Positions 1 through 8,943 are shown, counted from the first letter of the stretch. The stretch is 64,000 nt of DNA from Colwellia sp. 1_MG-2023 (GCF_030546755.1 NZ_JAUOPE010000007.1:124001-188000), one strand, 5' to 3'. Numbers and translations: made by a program. Notes: generated from the sequence alone by a model not told the origin.

Positions 1-432
1 ATATACAAAAAAAATGCCAAATTTAAAATCATTTTAATTTCAAATACTTAAAGAATGATGAGTGCTGACATGTTTAAAGAATGTAAAAATGTCTGACACT
101 ATTCATATCGCCAACTCAATGATTTACATGTGCTTTATTAAGATGATTGTAGTTTATAGGTGTTTCAGTATAAAACCACAATGAAACCGAGTTTATTTCA
201 TTGTTATTAGCGTATTTAACTTATTGAATATATCAGAACATACAGTTGTTATTTAAGAGCATGATTTACTCTAATTCGTTGTAACGAGTAAGGTAATGCA
301 AAAAGTATAACCTCACTTATAAATTCCAATATTTGAACCTGTAAAAATATGTATAAAATTCTGACAATTTACTTTCTTAGCCGGTGACACTTTAGATAAG
401 AACTTATTGATTAGAGTATTTACCTTAAAACC
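1..432. other. Non-coding left edge upstream of the nitrate operon
   Basis: AT-rich stretch with no convincing reading frame. Nothing here could be assigned to a known element apart from a loose inverted repeat near 62-99 (TGACAT facing ATGTC). The gene on the left lies outside the window. Confidence 0.5.
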
Positions 433-449
433 TGCACTCAAACCGTGCA
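433..449. promoter_or_regulatory. NtrC-binding site (enhancer) of the narK operon
   Basis: TGCACTCAAACCGTGCA is a 17-bp dyad with the TGCAC-N7-GTGCA layout of classical NtrC enhancers. Its centre is about 129 bp upstream of the start predicted from the sigma-54 element at 544-559, a normal enhancer distance. A second, degraded copy (right half GTGCA intact) covers 452-468, one to two helical turns closer. The same arrangement precedes nirB. Seen directly; protein identity is inferred from the consensus. Confidence 0.75.
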
Positions 450-451
450 AA

Positions 452-468
452 AGCGCCCCATAAGTGCA
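452..468. promoter_or_regulatory. Second, weaker NtrC-like half-site
   Basis: The right half GTGCA is perfect and the left half AGCGC keeps only the central GC. Its centre is 19 bp from that of the strong site, which would allow cooperative binding of two NtrC dimers on nearly one face of the helix. Weak on its own, supported by position. Confidence 0.4.
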
Positions 469-543
469 AGATAATATTTTCAAAAACGGGCTAAAACCTC
501 ATAAATAATTGATATTTAACAATATAAAAATAAAGTCAGCCAC

Positions 544-559
544 TGGCATTCACTTTGCT
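544..559 (+). promoter_or_regulatory. Sigma-54 (RpoN) promoter of the nitrate operon
   Basis: TGGCATTCACTTTGCT matches TGGCAY-N5-TTGCW with GG (545-546) and GC (557-558) exactly 10 bases apart. Predicted transcription start is near 570, leaving a leader of about 33 nt before the narK ATG at 603. It also rules out the upstream TTG at 555 as a start, because that codon lies inside the -12 element. Confidence 0.8.
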
Positions 560-602
560 TTCTATAAAGCAATTAAGATTTATTAATATTTGGGAGAATA
601 TA

Positions 603-2072
603 ATGAGTGGACAAGCAGGTTTTAAACTCTGGTCATTCACAGGAAAAACTAAAATTTTGCACCTAAGTTGGATGGCATTTTTTATAACGTTTGTCGTTTG
701 GTTTAACCACGCACCTTTATTAGCGGTGATCGGCGATAGCTTAGGGTTAACAAACAGTGAAATTAAAACCTTACTTATTTTAAACGTTGCCTTAACCATA
801 CCTGCTCGAGTCATTATTGGTATGTTAACAGATAAGTATGGCCCAAGAATCACCTACTCGTTTATCCTCTTCTTTTGTAGTATTCCTTGTTTTATGTTTG
901 CCACAGCAAATACTTTTGAACAAGCCGCTATTTCTAGATTTTTACTAGGCTTTATTGGTGCTGGTTTTGTTATCGGCATTAGAATGGTCAGTGAATGGTT
1001 CCCTGTAAACGAACTTGGTACTGCGGAAGGTGTTTACGGCGGTTGGGGTAATTTTGGCTCAGCAGCTGGTGCCATGTCTTTACCTGCTATTGCTTTGTTA
1101 TTTGGCGGTGAAGACGGTTGGAGATACGCTATTGGCCTTTCAGGTTTAATGAGTTTAATCTTTAGTTTTGTTTGGTATTACAACGTAACCGATACGCCCA
1201 AAGGTTCTACGTACTTTAAACCTAAACAAACCGGTGCAATGGAAGTAACTAGCGTTGGCGACTTCTGGTTATTATTAATCATGAAGCTTCCTATGTATGG
1301 CGCACTTACTTTACTAGCTTGGAAACTGTCACCTAGTGGCGTGAGTTTATTAACAGAAACGACAACTTTAATCGCTTACTTATCTCTGATTGCTTTATAT
1401 ATTTTTGAAGTCATTCAAACCTATAAAGTTAATGGTCATATATTCAAAAAACCAGTCGATAAAATTCATCAGTATAAATTTAAACAAGTTGCGGTACTTA
1501 ACGTTCTTTACTTTGCTACGTTCGGCTCTGAACTTGCGGTAATTTCAATGCTACCTTTATTTTTTGCCGAAACTTTTGAATTAGATATGGTTTATGCCGG
1601 TTTACTTGCTTCAATGTATGCCTTTATGAATTTAATGTCTCGCCCAGGTGGCGGTTGGATCAGCGACAAGTTTGGTCGTAAAAAAACCTTACTTATCTTA
1701 ACCGCAGGTTTAGCCGTAGGTTACTTTACTATGTCTACAATTGATAACAGCTGGCCTCTGGCGCTTGCCGTTGTAGCAGTCATGGCGTGTTCATTCTTTG
1801 TGCAAGCAGGTGAAGGTGCCGTTTTTGCAGCAGTACCACTGATTAAACGCCGTTTAACGGGGCAAATTGCTGGTATGACAGGTGCTTATGGTAATGTAGG
1901 AGCTGTGGTTTATTTAACAGTTTTATCTATGGTAAGTTATCAAACATTCTTCTTAGTGATTGCCGGAACCGCTGTCGTTGGCTTTATCACTTTACTCTTT
2001 ATGGAAGAGCCAAACGGCACTATCACTGAAGTAAAAGAAGATGGTTCAATAGAGCTAATTAATGTAACCTAA
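603..2072 (+). CDS. narK: Nitrate/nitrite transporter, NarK/NasA type (MFS)
   Basis: About 489 residues with 12 predicted membrane segments in the major facilitator fold. Two glycine-rich nitrate-porter signatures are visible: GGWGNFGSAAGA in the N-terminal half and GAYGNVGAVVYL in the C-terminal half, together with the MFS loop motif RPGGGWISDKFGRKK. It should import nitrate across the inner membrane for the reductase encoded two genes downstream. The ATG at 603 is preceded by GGGAG seven bases upstream; the longer frame from 555 is excluded by the promoter. First gene of the operon; its stop is 4 bases before the kinase/phosphatase start. Nitrite as an additional substrate cannot be excluded. 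Confidence 0.9.
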   Translation: MSGQAGFKLWSFTGKTKILHLSWMAFFITFVVWFNHAPLLAVIGDSLGLTNSEIKTLLILNVALTIPARVIIGMLTDKYGPRITYSFILFFCSIPCFMFATANTFEQAAISRFLLGFIGAGFVIGIRMVSEWFPVNELGTAEGVYGGWGNFGSAAGAMSLPAIALLFGGEDGWRYAIGLSGLMSLIFSFVWYYNVTDTPKGSTYFKPKQTGAMEVTSVGDFWLLLIMKLPMYGALTLLAWKLSPSGVSLLTETTTLIAYLSLIALYIFEVIQTYKVNGHIFKKPVDKIHQYKFKQVAVLNVLYFATFGSELAVISMLPLFFAETFELDMVYAGLLASMYAFMNLMSRPGGGWISDKFGRKKTLLILTAGLAVGYFTMSTIDNSWPLALAVVAVMACSFFVQAGEGAVFAAVPLIKRRLTGQIAGMTGAYGNVGAVVYLTVLSMVSYQTFFLVIAGTAVVGFITLLFMEEPNGTITEVKEDGSIELINVT

Positions 2073-2076
2073 CTAC

Positions 2077-3861
2077 ATGAAAAATGAAGAAAACACCTCA
2101 AAACTTAACAAAGCAAATACTGCAGCCTTACAGTTAAGTTTTGGGGGCGACTCTCGCAAAGGCATCAAAGATGAAAATCAAGATGCCTTTGCTGTTTCAC
2201 ATCCCACTAATTCCGTGTTATCTGCCAAAGGCGCAATTGCGACACTAGCAGATGGAGTTAGCAGCGCGAGTCATGCTGCAAAGGCCGCACAACTAGCGGT
2301 AACTCAACTTATACAAGATTACTATGCAACACCCGAAACCTGGTCAACTGAAAAGTCAGTGTCAAAGGTACTCACCAGTTTAAATCAATGGTTATTTTCA
2401 CAATCAGATAATATCGACTTACATGATAATTCGATGCGTAACCAACAATGGTTCACCACCCTTTCATCACTAATTATTAAATCAACCACAGGTTATATTT
2501 TTCATATTGGTGATACGCGAATTAGCCGCTTAAGAGCAAATCAATATGAAATAATCACTCAAGATCATAATAGAAAACAAGGCAATCACAGTAATATTTT
2601 AACCAGAGCGTTAGGCGCTGATAGTCGACTAAGAGTTGATTATCATAAAATTGATGTACAAAACGACGATATTTTTATCATCAGTTGTGACGGGGTTCAT
2701 GACTTTGTCGACAAAAAAGAAATAGCTAAAATATTAGCTTCACTTACCGCAAAACCAACGAGTCAGCAATTAGAAACGGCGAGTCGTGCCATCACAACTT
2801 TAGCAATGAATAATGGCAGTGATGATAATGTTAGTTGTTTATTAGTGTATGTCGCGCAAACGCCTAATCGCCAGTTAAGTGAAATAGAAAGAGACATTAG
2901 AGAAAGAGTCATTCCGCCGGTTATGAAGCCCGGAATGAAACTTGATAACTACACTATTTGCAAGGCGATACATTCAAGTACCCGTTCGCATTTATATTTG
3001 GTAGAAAACACCCTTGATAAACAAACTTCGGTACTTAAAGTGCCGTCGTTAAACTTTAGTGACGACAGCCTTTACCTACAAGGCTTTATGCGCGAAGCCT
3101 GGGTTGGCGAACGTATTAACCACACAAATGTGATGAAAGTTACTTCAGACTGTCATGATAGTCGTTTTTTATATCATATTTGCGAATATATTGACGGGCA
3201 AACCTTGTCAGAATGGATGCACGATAATCCTTCGCCTAGCATTGCACAAGTAAGAGATATCATCACGCAAGTTATTTCAGCATTACGTGCATTTCAACGA
3301 CTTGAACTCGTCCATCGTGATATTAAACCCGACAATATTATGATCGATAATTACGGACAAATTAAGCTGATAGATTACGGCACTGTTTCTATCGCTTCTT
3401 TAGATGAAGATATTAATTCGATTAAAGATGACGTCCCTCAAGGAACGTTAAATTATATCGCCCCCGAAACCTTGCTTTCTATGCAGTCTAACAACATGAG
3501 TGACTTGTTCTCACTCGGCGTTATTTGCTATGAAATGTTAACTGGCGAGCTTCCCTTTAAGCCGATGAATAGAGCGGAAGTCACACAAACAGGTTTTCAA
3601 GATTGGCAATATCGCAGTATTAAACAATTTCGCCACGATATCCCTTTTTGGTTAGACCTTTGTTTAAAACAATGTACCGAGCCAGATCCTAGCTTACGTT
3701 ATAAAGCGTTTTCAGAATTTCAAAGTGACTTAACAAAACCTAATTTGTCAGCCATTGAAGAATATAAAAAACAGCCGATACTACAACGAGATCCCATAAA
3801 ATTTTGGCAAGGCGTGTCTTTCATTCTTTTTGTTTTACTAATTATCTCGCTAACCAATTAA
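2077..3861 (+). CDS. PP2C phosphatase - Ser/Thr protein kinase fusion, membrane-anchored
   Basis: 594 residues. Residues about 15-265 form a PP2C-type phosphatase with its acidic metal-binding motifs (KDENQDAF, ADGVSSA, GDTRISRL, SCDGVHDFV, GSDDNVSCL). Residues about 285-550 form a Hanks-type kinase: Lys321 in VLKVPS, catalytic loop HRDIKPDN with Asp415, DYG (Asp433) in place of DFG, and APE. The glycine-rich loop is degenerate (AIHSSTRSHLYLV). A hydrophobic segment at about 574-592 should anchor it in the inner membrane, leaving both enzymes in the cytoplasm. It starts 4 bases after narK, so it is co-expressed. Such fusions recur beside assimilatory nitrate transporters in proteobacteria; the target is not established. 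Control of transport or reductase activity is an inference. Confidence 0.88.
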   Translation: MKNEENTSKLNKANTAALQLSFGGDSRKGIKDENQDAFAVSHPTNSVLSAKGAIATLADGVSSASHAAKAAQLAVTQLIQDYYATPETWSTEKSVSKVLTSLNQWLFSQSDNIDLHDNSMRNQQWFTTLSSLIIKSTTGYIFHIGDTRISRLRANQYEIITQDHNRKQGNHSNILTRALGADSRLRVDYHKIDVQNDDIFIISCDGVHDFVDKKEIAKILASLTAKPTSQQLETASRAITTLAMNNGSDDNVSCLLVYVAQTPNRQLSEIERDIRERVIPPVMKPGMKLDNYTICKAIHSSTRSHLYLVENTLDKQTSVLKVPSLNFSDDSLYLQGFMREAWVGERINHTNVMKVTSDCHDSRFLYHICEYIDGQTLSEWMHDNPSPSIAQVRDIITQVISALRAFQRLELVHRDIKPDNIMIDNYGQIKLIDYGTVSIASLDEDINSIKDDVPQGTLNYIAPETLLSMQSNNMSDLFSLGVICYEMLTGELPFKPMNRAEVTQTGFQDWQYRSIKQFRHDIPFWLDLCLKQCTEPDPSLRYKAFSEFQSDLTKPNLSAIEEYKKQPILQRDPIKFWQGVSFILFVLLIISLTN

Positions 3862-4062
3862 TTTACTTCGTTTTGATCAAAATGAACAAAGTAACATAGG
3901 CTATATTTTCTGTTCGCACCATCTTTGCGCAAAAGCCCTGTTATAGTTCAACACATCAACACCAACAATACATTACTCATTGATATTTAAAGATTTTATT
4001 TACGGTGCGAATATTGCAAATCAAAGGCACACGCACTATAAATTTATAAATTGGAATACGCT
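3862..4062 (+). promoter_or_regulatory. Spacer between kinase and nitrate reductase, with FNR-like box
   Basis: A 200-base gap inside an otherwise tight gene series, so a second promoter is possible. It contains TTGATcaaaATGAA (3873-3886), nine of ten positions of an FNR/Anr box, embedded in the palindrome TTTTGATCAAAA. A near-sigma-54 sequence TCGCACcatctTTGC (3914-3928) has C in place of the first invariant G. Neither element is strong enough to be called a site. Confidence 0.3.
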
Positions 4063-6279
4063 ATGTTGTTTGGGCGAAAGAAAAGAAAACCTATTTCTAT
4101 TCCTGCTAAAAAAGTAAAAGAGTGGAAATATACCACTTGTAATTATTGTTCTACTGGTTGTTCAATCGAGATTGGATTGGACGAAAATAAAAAACTTGTC
4201 ACTTCAAGAGGTCACGCAGGCGCAGATGTGAATCGCGGCAAATTGTGTATTAAAGGCTTACTTGAACATGAATTGTTTGAAAGCCCCGGTCGTGGTACAA
4301 CACCACTTATCAGAAATAAACATTATGATAAATTTGAGAAAACCTCATGGGACCACGCTTTAGATACCACCGCAGAGCAAATAAAAAAAATACAAAACAA
4401 ATACGGACGCGACGCATTCGCTATTATCTCTACCGGTCAACTACTGACTGAAGAATTCTATACCTTAGGTAAACTCGCCCGAGGTTGTATTGGTACCAAC
4501 AATTACGACGGTAACACCACACTTTGTATGGCGTCAGCGGTAAGCGGCTATAAACGAAGCTTTGGCTCTGACGGCCCGCCAGGCTGTTACGATGATTTTG
4601 AACATACCCATTGTTTTATGGCGTTTGGTTCAAATTTACCTGAGCAACACCCTATTATTTACTGGCGCTTAAAAGAAGCGTTAGAAAAAAGAAAATTCCC
4701 GCTTATCGTGGTTGACCCTCGCGTTACCATGTTAGCGCAATTTGCCGATATTCATTTACCCATTACCCCAGGCACCGATTGCGTATTAATCAACGCCATG
4801 ATGCACGTTATTATTAACGAAGGTTTGCAAGATAAAGCCTATATCGACGCACATACCCAAGGTTTTGAAGAAGTTAAAGCCTTAGTTCAAGACTACGATC
4901 CAAAATCAGCACAGCATGTTTGTGGTATTGATGAAGATAAAATTCGCACCGTCGCACGTTTATACGCCAAAGCGCCAGCCGCAATGAGTATTTGGACCAT
5001 GGGAATTAATCAATCAACCCATGGTTCAGACGGCGTTGCTAACATTAATAACCTAAATTTAATCACCGGCAATATCGGCAAGCCAGGCGGAACAAGCCTA
5101 TCAATTACTGGGCAATGTAATGCAATGGGCACGCGTGAGTGGTCTTCTTGTTCAGGTTTGCCGGGTTATCGTTACCTTGAAAACCCAGACGATCGTCAAG
5201 AAATTGCAGACTTTTGGGGCATAGATCCAGAGTTTTTCCCTAAAAAACGTGGTTTGGCTGAAACCGATATTTTCCCTGCCATCGAAACAGGTGAAATTAA
5301 AGGCTTATGGATTGTAGCCACCAACCCTATGACCTCAATGCCTGATACCAGTCGTATTCGTAAAGCATTAGAAAAACTCGATTTTCTCGTCGTGCAAGAC
5401 GTATACGAAGACGTTGAGATGAACCAATACTCGCACGTGTATTTTCCTGCCGCTGTTTGGGCTGAAAAACAAGGTTGTCATACCAACACAGAACGTCGCG
5501 TTAATTTAATCGACAACGCGCTAGAGCCGTACAAAGAATCAAAACCTGATTTTTGGATTTTCAATCAAATGGCCAAACGTTTTGAAAATGGACAAAAAAT
5601 TCATTTTCCAGAAAAGCCTGAAGAAGCCTTTAATGAAATGAAAAAACTGTCGGTAGGTACCAATGCTTATGGCAACGAAAGAACCTTAGATATTTCAGGC
5701 ATGAGCTATGAAAAAATCATGAAAGCCCGTGGTATTCAATGGCCATATCGTGAAGCTGCAGAAGGCGAAGAAGAAACCTTAAAAGGTGATCCTCGTTTAT
5801 ATACTGACGGAAAATTTCAAACCAAATCAGGTAAAGCAAATTTATTACCAATCAAGTTTTTTAATAACAATGAACAGCCCTGTAAAGATTATCCGTTTTG
5901 GCTAAACAGTGGCCGTGTGGTTGAGCATTTTCATACCAGAACTCGTACCGGAAAAATCGGCAACTGTAATAAATTTAGCCCAACCCCGTACATGGAAATG
6001 AACCCAGATGCCGCCATTGAATTAGGCATTGAACATCAAAGTTATGTGCGATTAACCAGTCGCCGAGGCGATGCTGTAGTCATGGTGCAATTAACCCAAC
6101 GTGTTCCGCGCAATATGGTGTTTATTCCGTTCCATTTTCATGATTGTGTAAACCGCTTAACTTTAGGCTTATTAGACCCTCATTCAAGACAACCTGCTTT
6201 TAAACAAGGCTCTGTCAGAATCGATAAAGTAGATCAAAAAGAAGCGGCACAATTAAACGTTGAACGACGTGCGTTCTAG
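4063..6279 (+). CDS. nasA: Assimilatory nitrate reductase catalytic subunit (molybdopterin, NasA/NarB type)
   Basis: About 738 residues of the DMSO-reductase/periplasmic-nitrate-reductase family, expected to reduce nitrate to nitrite. A [4Fe-4S] motif lies at Cys26, Cys29, Cys33 and Cys62; the likely molybdenum-ligand cysteine is Cys155 in TTLCMASAVSGYKR, typical of Nap/Nas enzymes. The C-terminal part carries the molybdopterin dinucleotide-binding domain (SGRVVEHFHTRT). There is no Tat signal, so it is cytoplasmic, and no C-terminal BFD-like domain as in some NasA proteins. The ATG at 4063 has GGAA six bases upstream and is preferred over the TTG at 4051. The following gene encodes a four-cluster Fe-S/membrane fusion that should supply electrons, unlike the usual NADH or ferredoxin route. 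Nitrate as substrate is supported by narK and nirBD. Confidence 0.88.
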   Translation: MLFGRKKRKPISIPAKKVKEWKYTTCNYCSTGCSIEIGLDENKKLVTSRGHAGADVNRGKLCIKGLLEHELFESPGRGTTPLIRNKHYDKFEKTSWDHALDTTAEQIKKIQNKYGRDAFAIISTGQLLTEEFYTLGKLARGCIGTNNYDGNTTLCMASAVSGYKRSFGSDGPPGCYDDFEHTHCFMAFGSNLPEQHPIIYWRLKEALEKRKFPLIVVDPRVTMLAQFADIHLPITPGTDCVLINAMMHVIINEGLQDKAYIDAHTQGFEEVKALVQDYDPKSAQHVCGIDEDKIRTVARLYAKAPAAMSIWTMGINQSTHGSDGVANINNLNLITGNIGKPGGTSLSITGQCNAMGTREWSSCSGLPGYRYLENPDDRQEIADFWGIDPEFFPKKRGLAETDIFPAIETGEIKGLWIVATNPMTSMPDTSRIRKALEKLDFLVVQDVYEDVEMNQYSHVYFPAAVWAEKQGCHTNTERRVNLIDNALEPYKESKPDFWIFNQMAKRFENGQKIHFPEKPEEAFNEMKKLSVGTNAYGNERTLDISGMSYEKIMKARGIQWPYREAAEGEEETLKGDPRLYTDGKFQTKSGKANLLPIKFFNNNEQPCKDYPFWLNSGRVVEHFHTRTRTGKIGNCNKFSPTPYMEMNPDAAIELGIEHQSYVRLTSRRGDAVVMVQLTQRVPRNMVFIPFHFHDCVNRLTLGLLDPHSRQPAFKQGSVRIDKVDQKEAAQLNVERRAF

Positions 6280-6326
6280 AAAAGACAAATAAATAAGCCG
6301 TAATATTTAGCTTATAAGGCATTAAT

Positions 6327-8369
6327 ATGAATAATGTAACGATTACCAAAGAAGTAGATAAAAAAATTGAGACCAAAGGCGCTGTTGATTTAAGTGTAGG
6401 CAGTTTTGATCCTGCAACAATGTCTGTGGCTACTCCCGAACAAGAAGGACGTTCTAATCATTGGGAAGTAAGAACGCAAGAACAAGACTATGCGTTTTTA
6501 CCCACACATGAAGACAGAAGTGAGATCAAAGAAAAAAATCGCTACGGTCAATTAATTGATTGTGTTGATCTGTCTGGTTTACCTAAAGAACGCTCAATGT
6601 TCATTAACGAAAACCCTGAAGTTGGTACCAACCCAAACCGTAATAAACAACATGGTTTTTTCTTCACTGCTGATAACTGTATTGGTTGTCATGCTTGTGA
6701 AGCAGCTTGTTCAGAAAAGAACGAAAACCCAGCACATTTAGCGTTTCGCTCTGTTGGTTATGTTGAAGGTGGCTCTTACCCAGATTACAAACGTATGAAC
6801 ATTTCAATGGCCTGTAACCATTGTGATGACCCTGTTTGTTTAAAAGGTTGTCCAACTAAAGCCTATACCAAACATGCTGAATATGGCGCGGTGTTACAAG
6901 ATCCCGAAACCTGTTTTGGTTGTGGTTACTGTACCTGGGTTTGCCCGTATAACGCCCCACAACTTGACCCAGTAAAAGGTCGCGTTTCAAAATGTAATAT
7001 GTGTGTTGACCGTTTAGAAGTTGGTTTAAAACCGGCTTGTGTATCAGCGTGTGTGGGTAATGCTTTAGATTTTGGCGTTATTGAAAATACCCCAGAAAAC
7101 CGAGAACAATGTAAAACTAGTATTCCAGGCTTTCCTGATCCAGAAATCACCCACCCGAATATTCGTTTCCAACAAACAAAAACCTTGCCTGATGAAATGA
7201 ATCGTACTGACTCAATGCCGGTAAAATACCATAAAGATAAAGAAGGCAACTATAAGCCTGTTATCGATCAAAAAGCAGGAAAAGCCAAGCATTGGAATTT
7301 AGGTAAATTAAATAGCCGAGAAAACCCACTCGTGTTATTCACCTTATTTGCTCAAGCGGCATTTGGCACCTTTTTAATTCCATTTTTAGGCGCACTATTT
7401 GGTGTTGAAGCATTAACCTCGTTTGTTCATTCAGATATGTTCTTACCGCTTACCGTTATTTCATTAGTGATGACCGCGTTTGCGTTATTAATGAGTGTTA
7501 CGCATTTAGGTAAACCAATGCGATTTTATCGTGGTTTTAATAACTTACGTTATTCACCTATGGCAAGAGAAGGTTTTGGTTTAGCGTTATTATCTGCCGG
7601 TTGTGGTATTACTGCCCTATTCTCATTACCTATGAATACTTGGGTAAATGAAGTAAGTATCGAGTTGTTTTCATTAAACTTAGTCGAGCTTTCTGCCGGT
7701 TTACCGTTAAGCAACTTACAGCTTGGCGCAGGCATATTTACGATACTCGCAGGCTCTGGTGGAATTTATTACATGAATAAATGTTACCAAATTAAAGCGC
7801 GTCCGTTTTGGCATCATATTCAAACCGCTACTTCGTTCTTAGGTAACAGTTTATCGTTAGGTGCGGTAGTTTCTGGCAGTATTGTTGTTACAACGTTAAT
7901 TCTGTCAAAGGCAAGTTCAGCACTCATTGAACAAGCAATTATTCTGTTCTCAAGTGTTTTTACCTTTGGCTTATTATTAGAAGCGATTGGCTTGATCAAA
8001 CACAACAAAGATTTAAACAAAAGTGATAACGAAGGCGGCGCGGCGCATTACATTCAATGTACAACGTTTGGTAAAACCTATTTACTTCGTAACAGCTTAT
8101 TAGGATTAAATGTTTTACTGGCTAGTAGCTTATTGTTAAGTACGTTATTAGGCTTTAACGACATTAATACCTTACTTATTCTTTGGAGCGCGTTAGCCGT
8201 GTTAAACGCAATTACAGCAATTATTGGCCGAGCCTTGTTTTATATTCTTGTGATTCCAACAACTATGCCTGGCGCATTTTTCTGGAAAAACAAAGGCTTT
8301 GAACAACACGCTAGAGACATCGGCTTAGCAGATAACCCTGCAACAGGTGTCGCGCCTTTAGCTCATTAA
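6327..8369 (+). CDS. DmsB-DmsC fusion: Fe-S electron-transfer and membrane-anchor subunit
   Basis: 680 residues. The first part (about residues 105-260) is a DmsB-like ferredoxin domain with four cysteine clusters: CIGCHACEAAC from Cys118, CNHCDDPVCLKGC, CFGCGYCTWVC, and CNMC with PACVSAC, room for four [4Fe-4S] centres. The second part (from about residue 335) has around eight hydrophobic helices of the DmsC/YnfH anchor family, which in DMSO reductase oxidises menaquinol. In other systems these are two separate proteins. It follows nasA by 47 bases in the same operon and probably docks the nitrate reductase at the cytoplasmic face of the inner membrane. A quinol-fed assimilatory nitrate reductase is an inference from this gene pairing. 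Confidence 0.85.
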   Translation: MNNVTITKEVDKKIETKGAVDLSVGSFDPATMSVATPEQEGRSNHWEVRTQEQDYAFLPTHEDRSEIKEKNRYGQLIDCVDLSGLPKERSMFINENPEVGTNPNRNKQHGFFFTADNCIGCHACEAACSEKNENPAHLAFRSVGYVEGGSYPDYKRMNISMACNHCDDPVCLKGCPTKAYTKHAEYGAVLQDPETCFGCGYCTWVCPYNAPQLDPVKGRVSKCNMCVDRLEVGLKPACVSACVGNALDFGVIENTPENREQCKTSIPGFPDPEITHPNIRFQQTKTLPDEMNRTDSMPVKYHKDKEGNYKPVIDQKAGKAKHWNLGKLNSRENPLVLFTLFAQAAFGTFLIPFLGALFGVEALTSFVHSDMFLPLTVISLVMTAFALLMSVTHLGKPMRFYRGFNNLRYSPMAREGFGLALLSAGCGITALFSLPMNTWVNEVSIELFSLNLVELSAGLPLSNLQLGAGIFTILAGSGGIYYMNKCYQIKARPFWHHIQTATSFLGNSLSLGAVVSGSIVVTTLILSKASSALIEQAIILFSSVFTFGLLLEAIGLIKHNKDLNKSDNEGGAAHYIQCTTFGKTYLLRNSLLGLNVLLASSLLLSTLLGFNDINTLLILWSALAVLNAITAIIGRALFYILVIPTTMPGAFFWKNKGFEQHARDIGLADNPATGVAPLAH

Positions 8370-8413
8370 GTTAATGCCATCATCAAAAAATCATATTAAT
8401 GATTAAGATAATT

Positions 8414-8446
8414 GAGAGATATTGCTACTATTATAGAATATCTCTC
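8414..8446 (+). terminator. Hairpin after the DmsBC fusion gene
   Basis: Perfect 10-bp stem GAGAGATATT/AATATCTCTC with a 13-nt loop, 45 bases after the stop at 8369. The tail ATTTATACATTT is only moderately T-rich, so it may be a partial terminator or an mRNA-stabilising structure before the 15-bp repeats. Confidence 0.45.
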
Positions 8447-8460
8447 ATTTATACATTTAA

Positions 8461-8520
8461 GTTCCAGAAATTTGAGTTTCAGAAATTAAAGCTCCAGAAA
8501 TTTAAATCCCAGACATTTGA
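8461..8520 (+). repeat. Four tandem 15-bp imperfect repeats in the leader of the 137-aa gene
   Basis: Units are GTTCCAGAAATTTGA, GTTTCAGAAATTAAA, GCTCCAGAAATTTAA and ATCCCAGACATTTGA, head to tail without spacers, ending 9 bases before the ATG at 8530. Core per unit: YCAGAMATT. The array replaces the place where a Shine-Dalgarno sequence would be expected. Confidence 0.85.
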
Positions 8521-8529
8521 GTACCATTC

Positions 8530-8943
8530 ATGTTAGAAAACCTAGAAGACACCATCAATAAACGTTGTTTAATTGCCCTTAGCTATTTCAGCGTTGATGA
8601 CCAACCGTTAAAACAAACCTTACTGGCCGGCACGGTAAAATCAGTTGATAAAGAAATGGGTATCACCCTTTCGCTTGATGTTGAAGGCGATAATAAAACC
8701 GCCCAAGCTATTGACGATAAAAAAGAGCGACCAGAATTTATCTTACCGGCAAACCTGTCGTGTTGGTTCAAAGCACCAAAAGGCACATTCAGTACCAGTA
8801 ATCCAAAAATCAAAATTGAAAACCCTGACTTTTTAGTCACGTGGGATATTTACCAAACGAAAAAGCCAGAAAACGAAACGCAAGAAAAAGAACAACAATG
8901 GTGGGAATGGCACCCAAGAACTGCAGCGCCGCAAGTAAATTAA
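8530..8943 (+). CDS. Uncharacterised 137-residue protein of the nitrate operon
   Basis: Small soluble acidic protein without signal peptide or membrane segment; I do not recognise a domain. The first 60 residues look beta-rich (LAGTVKSVDKEMGITLSLD), the tail is charged and rich in Glu and Gln before WWEWHPRT. It begins 160 bases after the DmsBC fusion gene on the same strand, separated by a hairpin and four 15-bp repeats, and no clear ribosome-binding site precedes its ATG. Position suggests an accessory role in nitrate reduction, but there is no direct evidence. It is the last gene before the integron cassettes. Confidence 0.7.
   Translation: MLENLEDTINKRCLIALSYFSVDDQPLKQTLLAGTVKSVDKEMGITLSLDVEGDNKTAQAIDDKKERPEFILPANLSCWFKAPKGTFSTSNPKIKIENPDFLVTWDIYQTKKPENETQEKEQQWWEWHPRTAAPQVN

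Noticed and set aside
62-99. Inverted repeat TGACAT ... ATGTCTGA near the left edge
   Set aside because: Imperfect, long loop, no T-tail and the neighbouring gene is not in the window.
3873-3886. FNR/Anr box before nasA
   Set aside because: One mismatch and embedded in a simple TTTTGATCAAAA palindrome; kept only as a note on the spacer because chance occurrence in AT-rich DNA is likely.
3914-3928. Possible sigma-54 promoter before nasA (TCGCAC-N5-TTGC)
   Set aside because: The first of the two essential G residues of the -24 element is C, and no NtrC-type dyad lies upstream.
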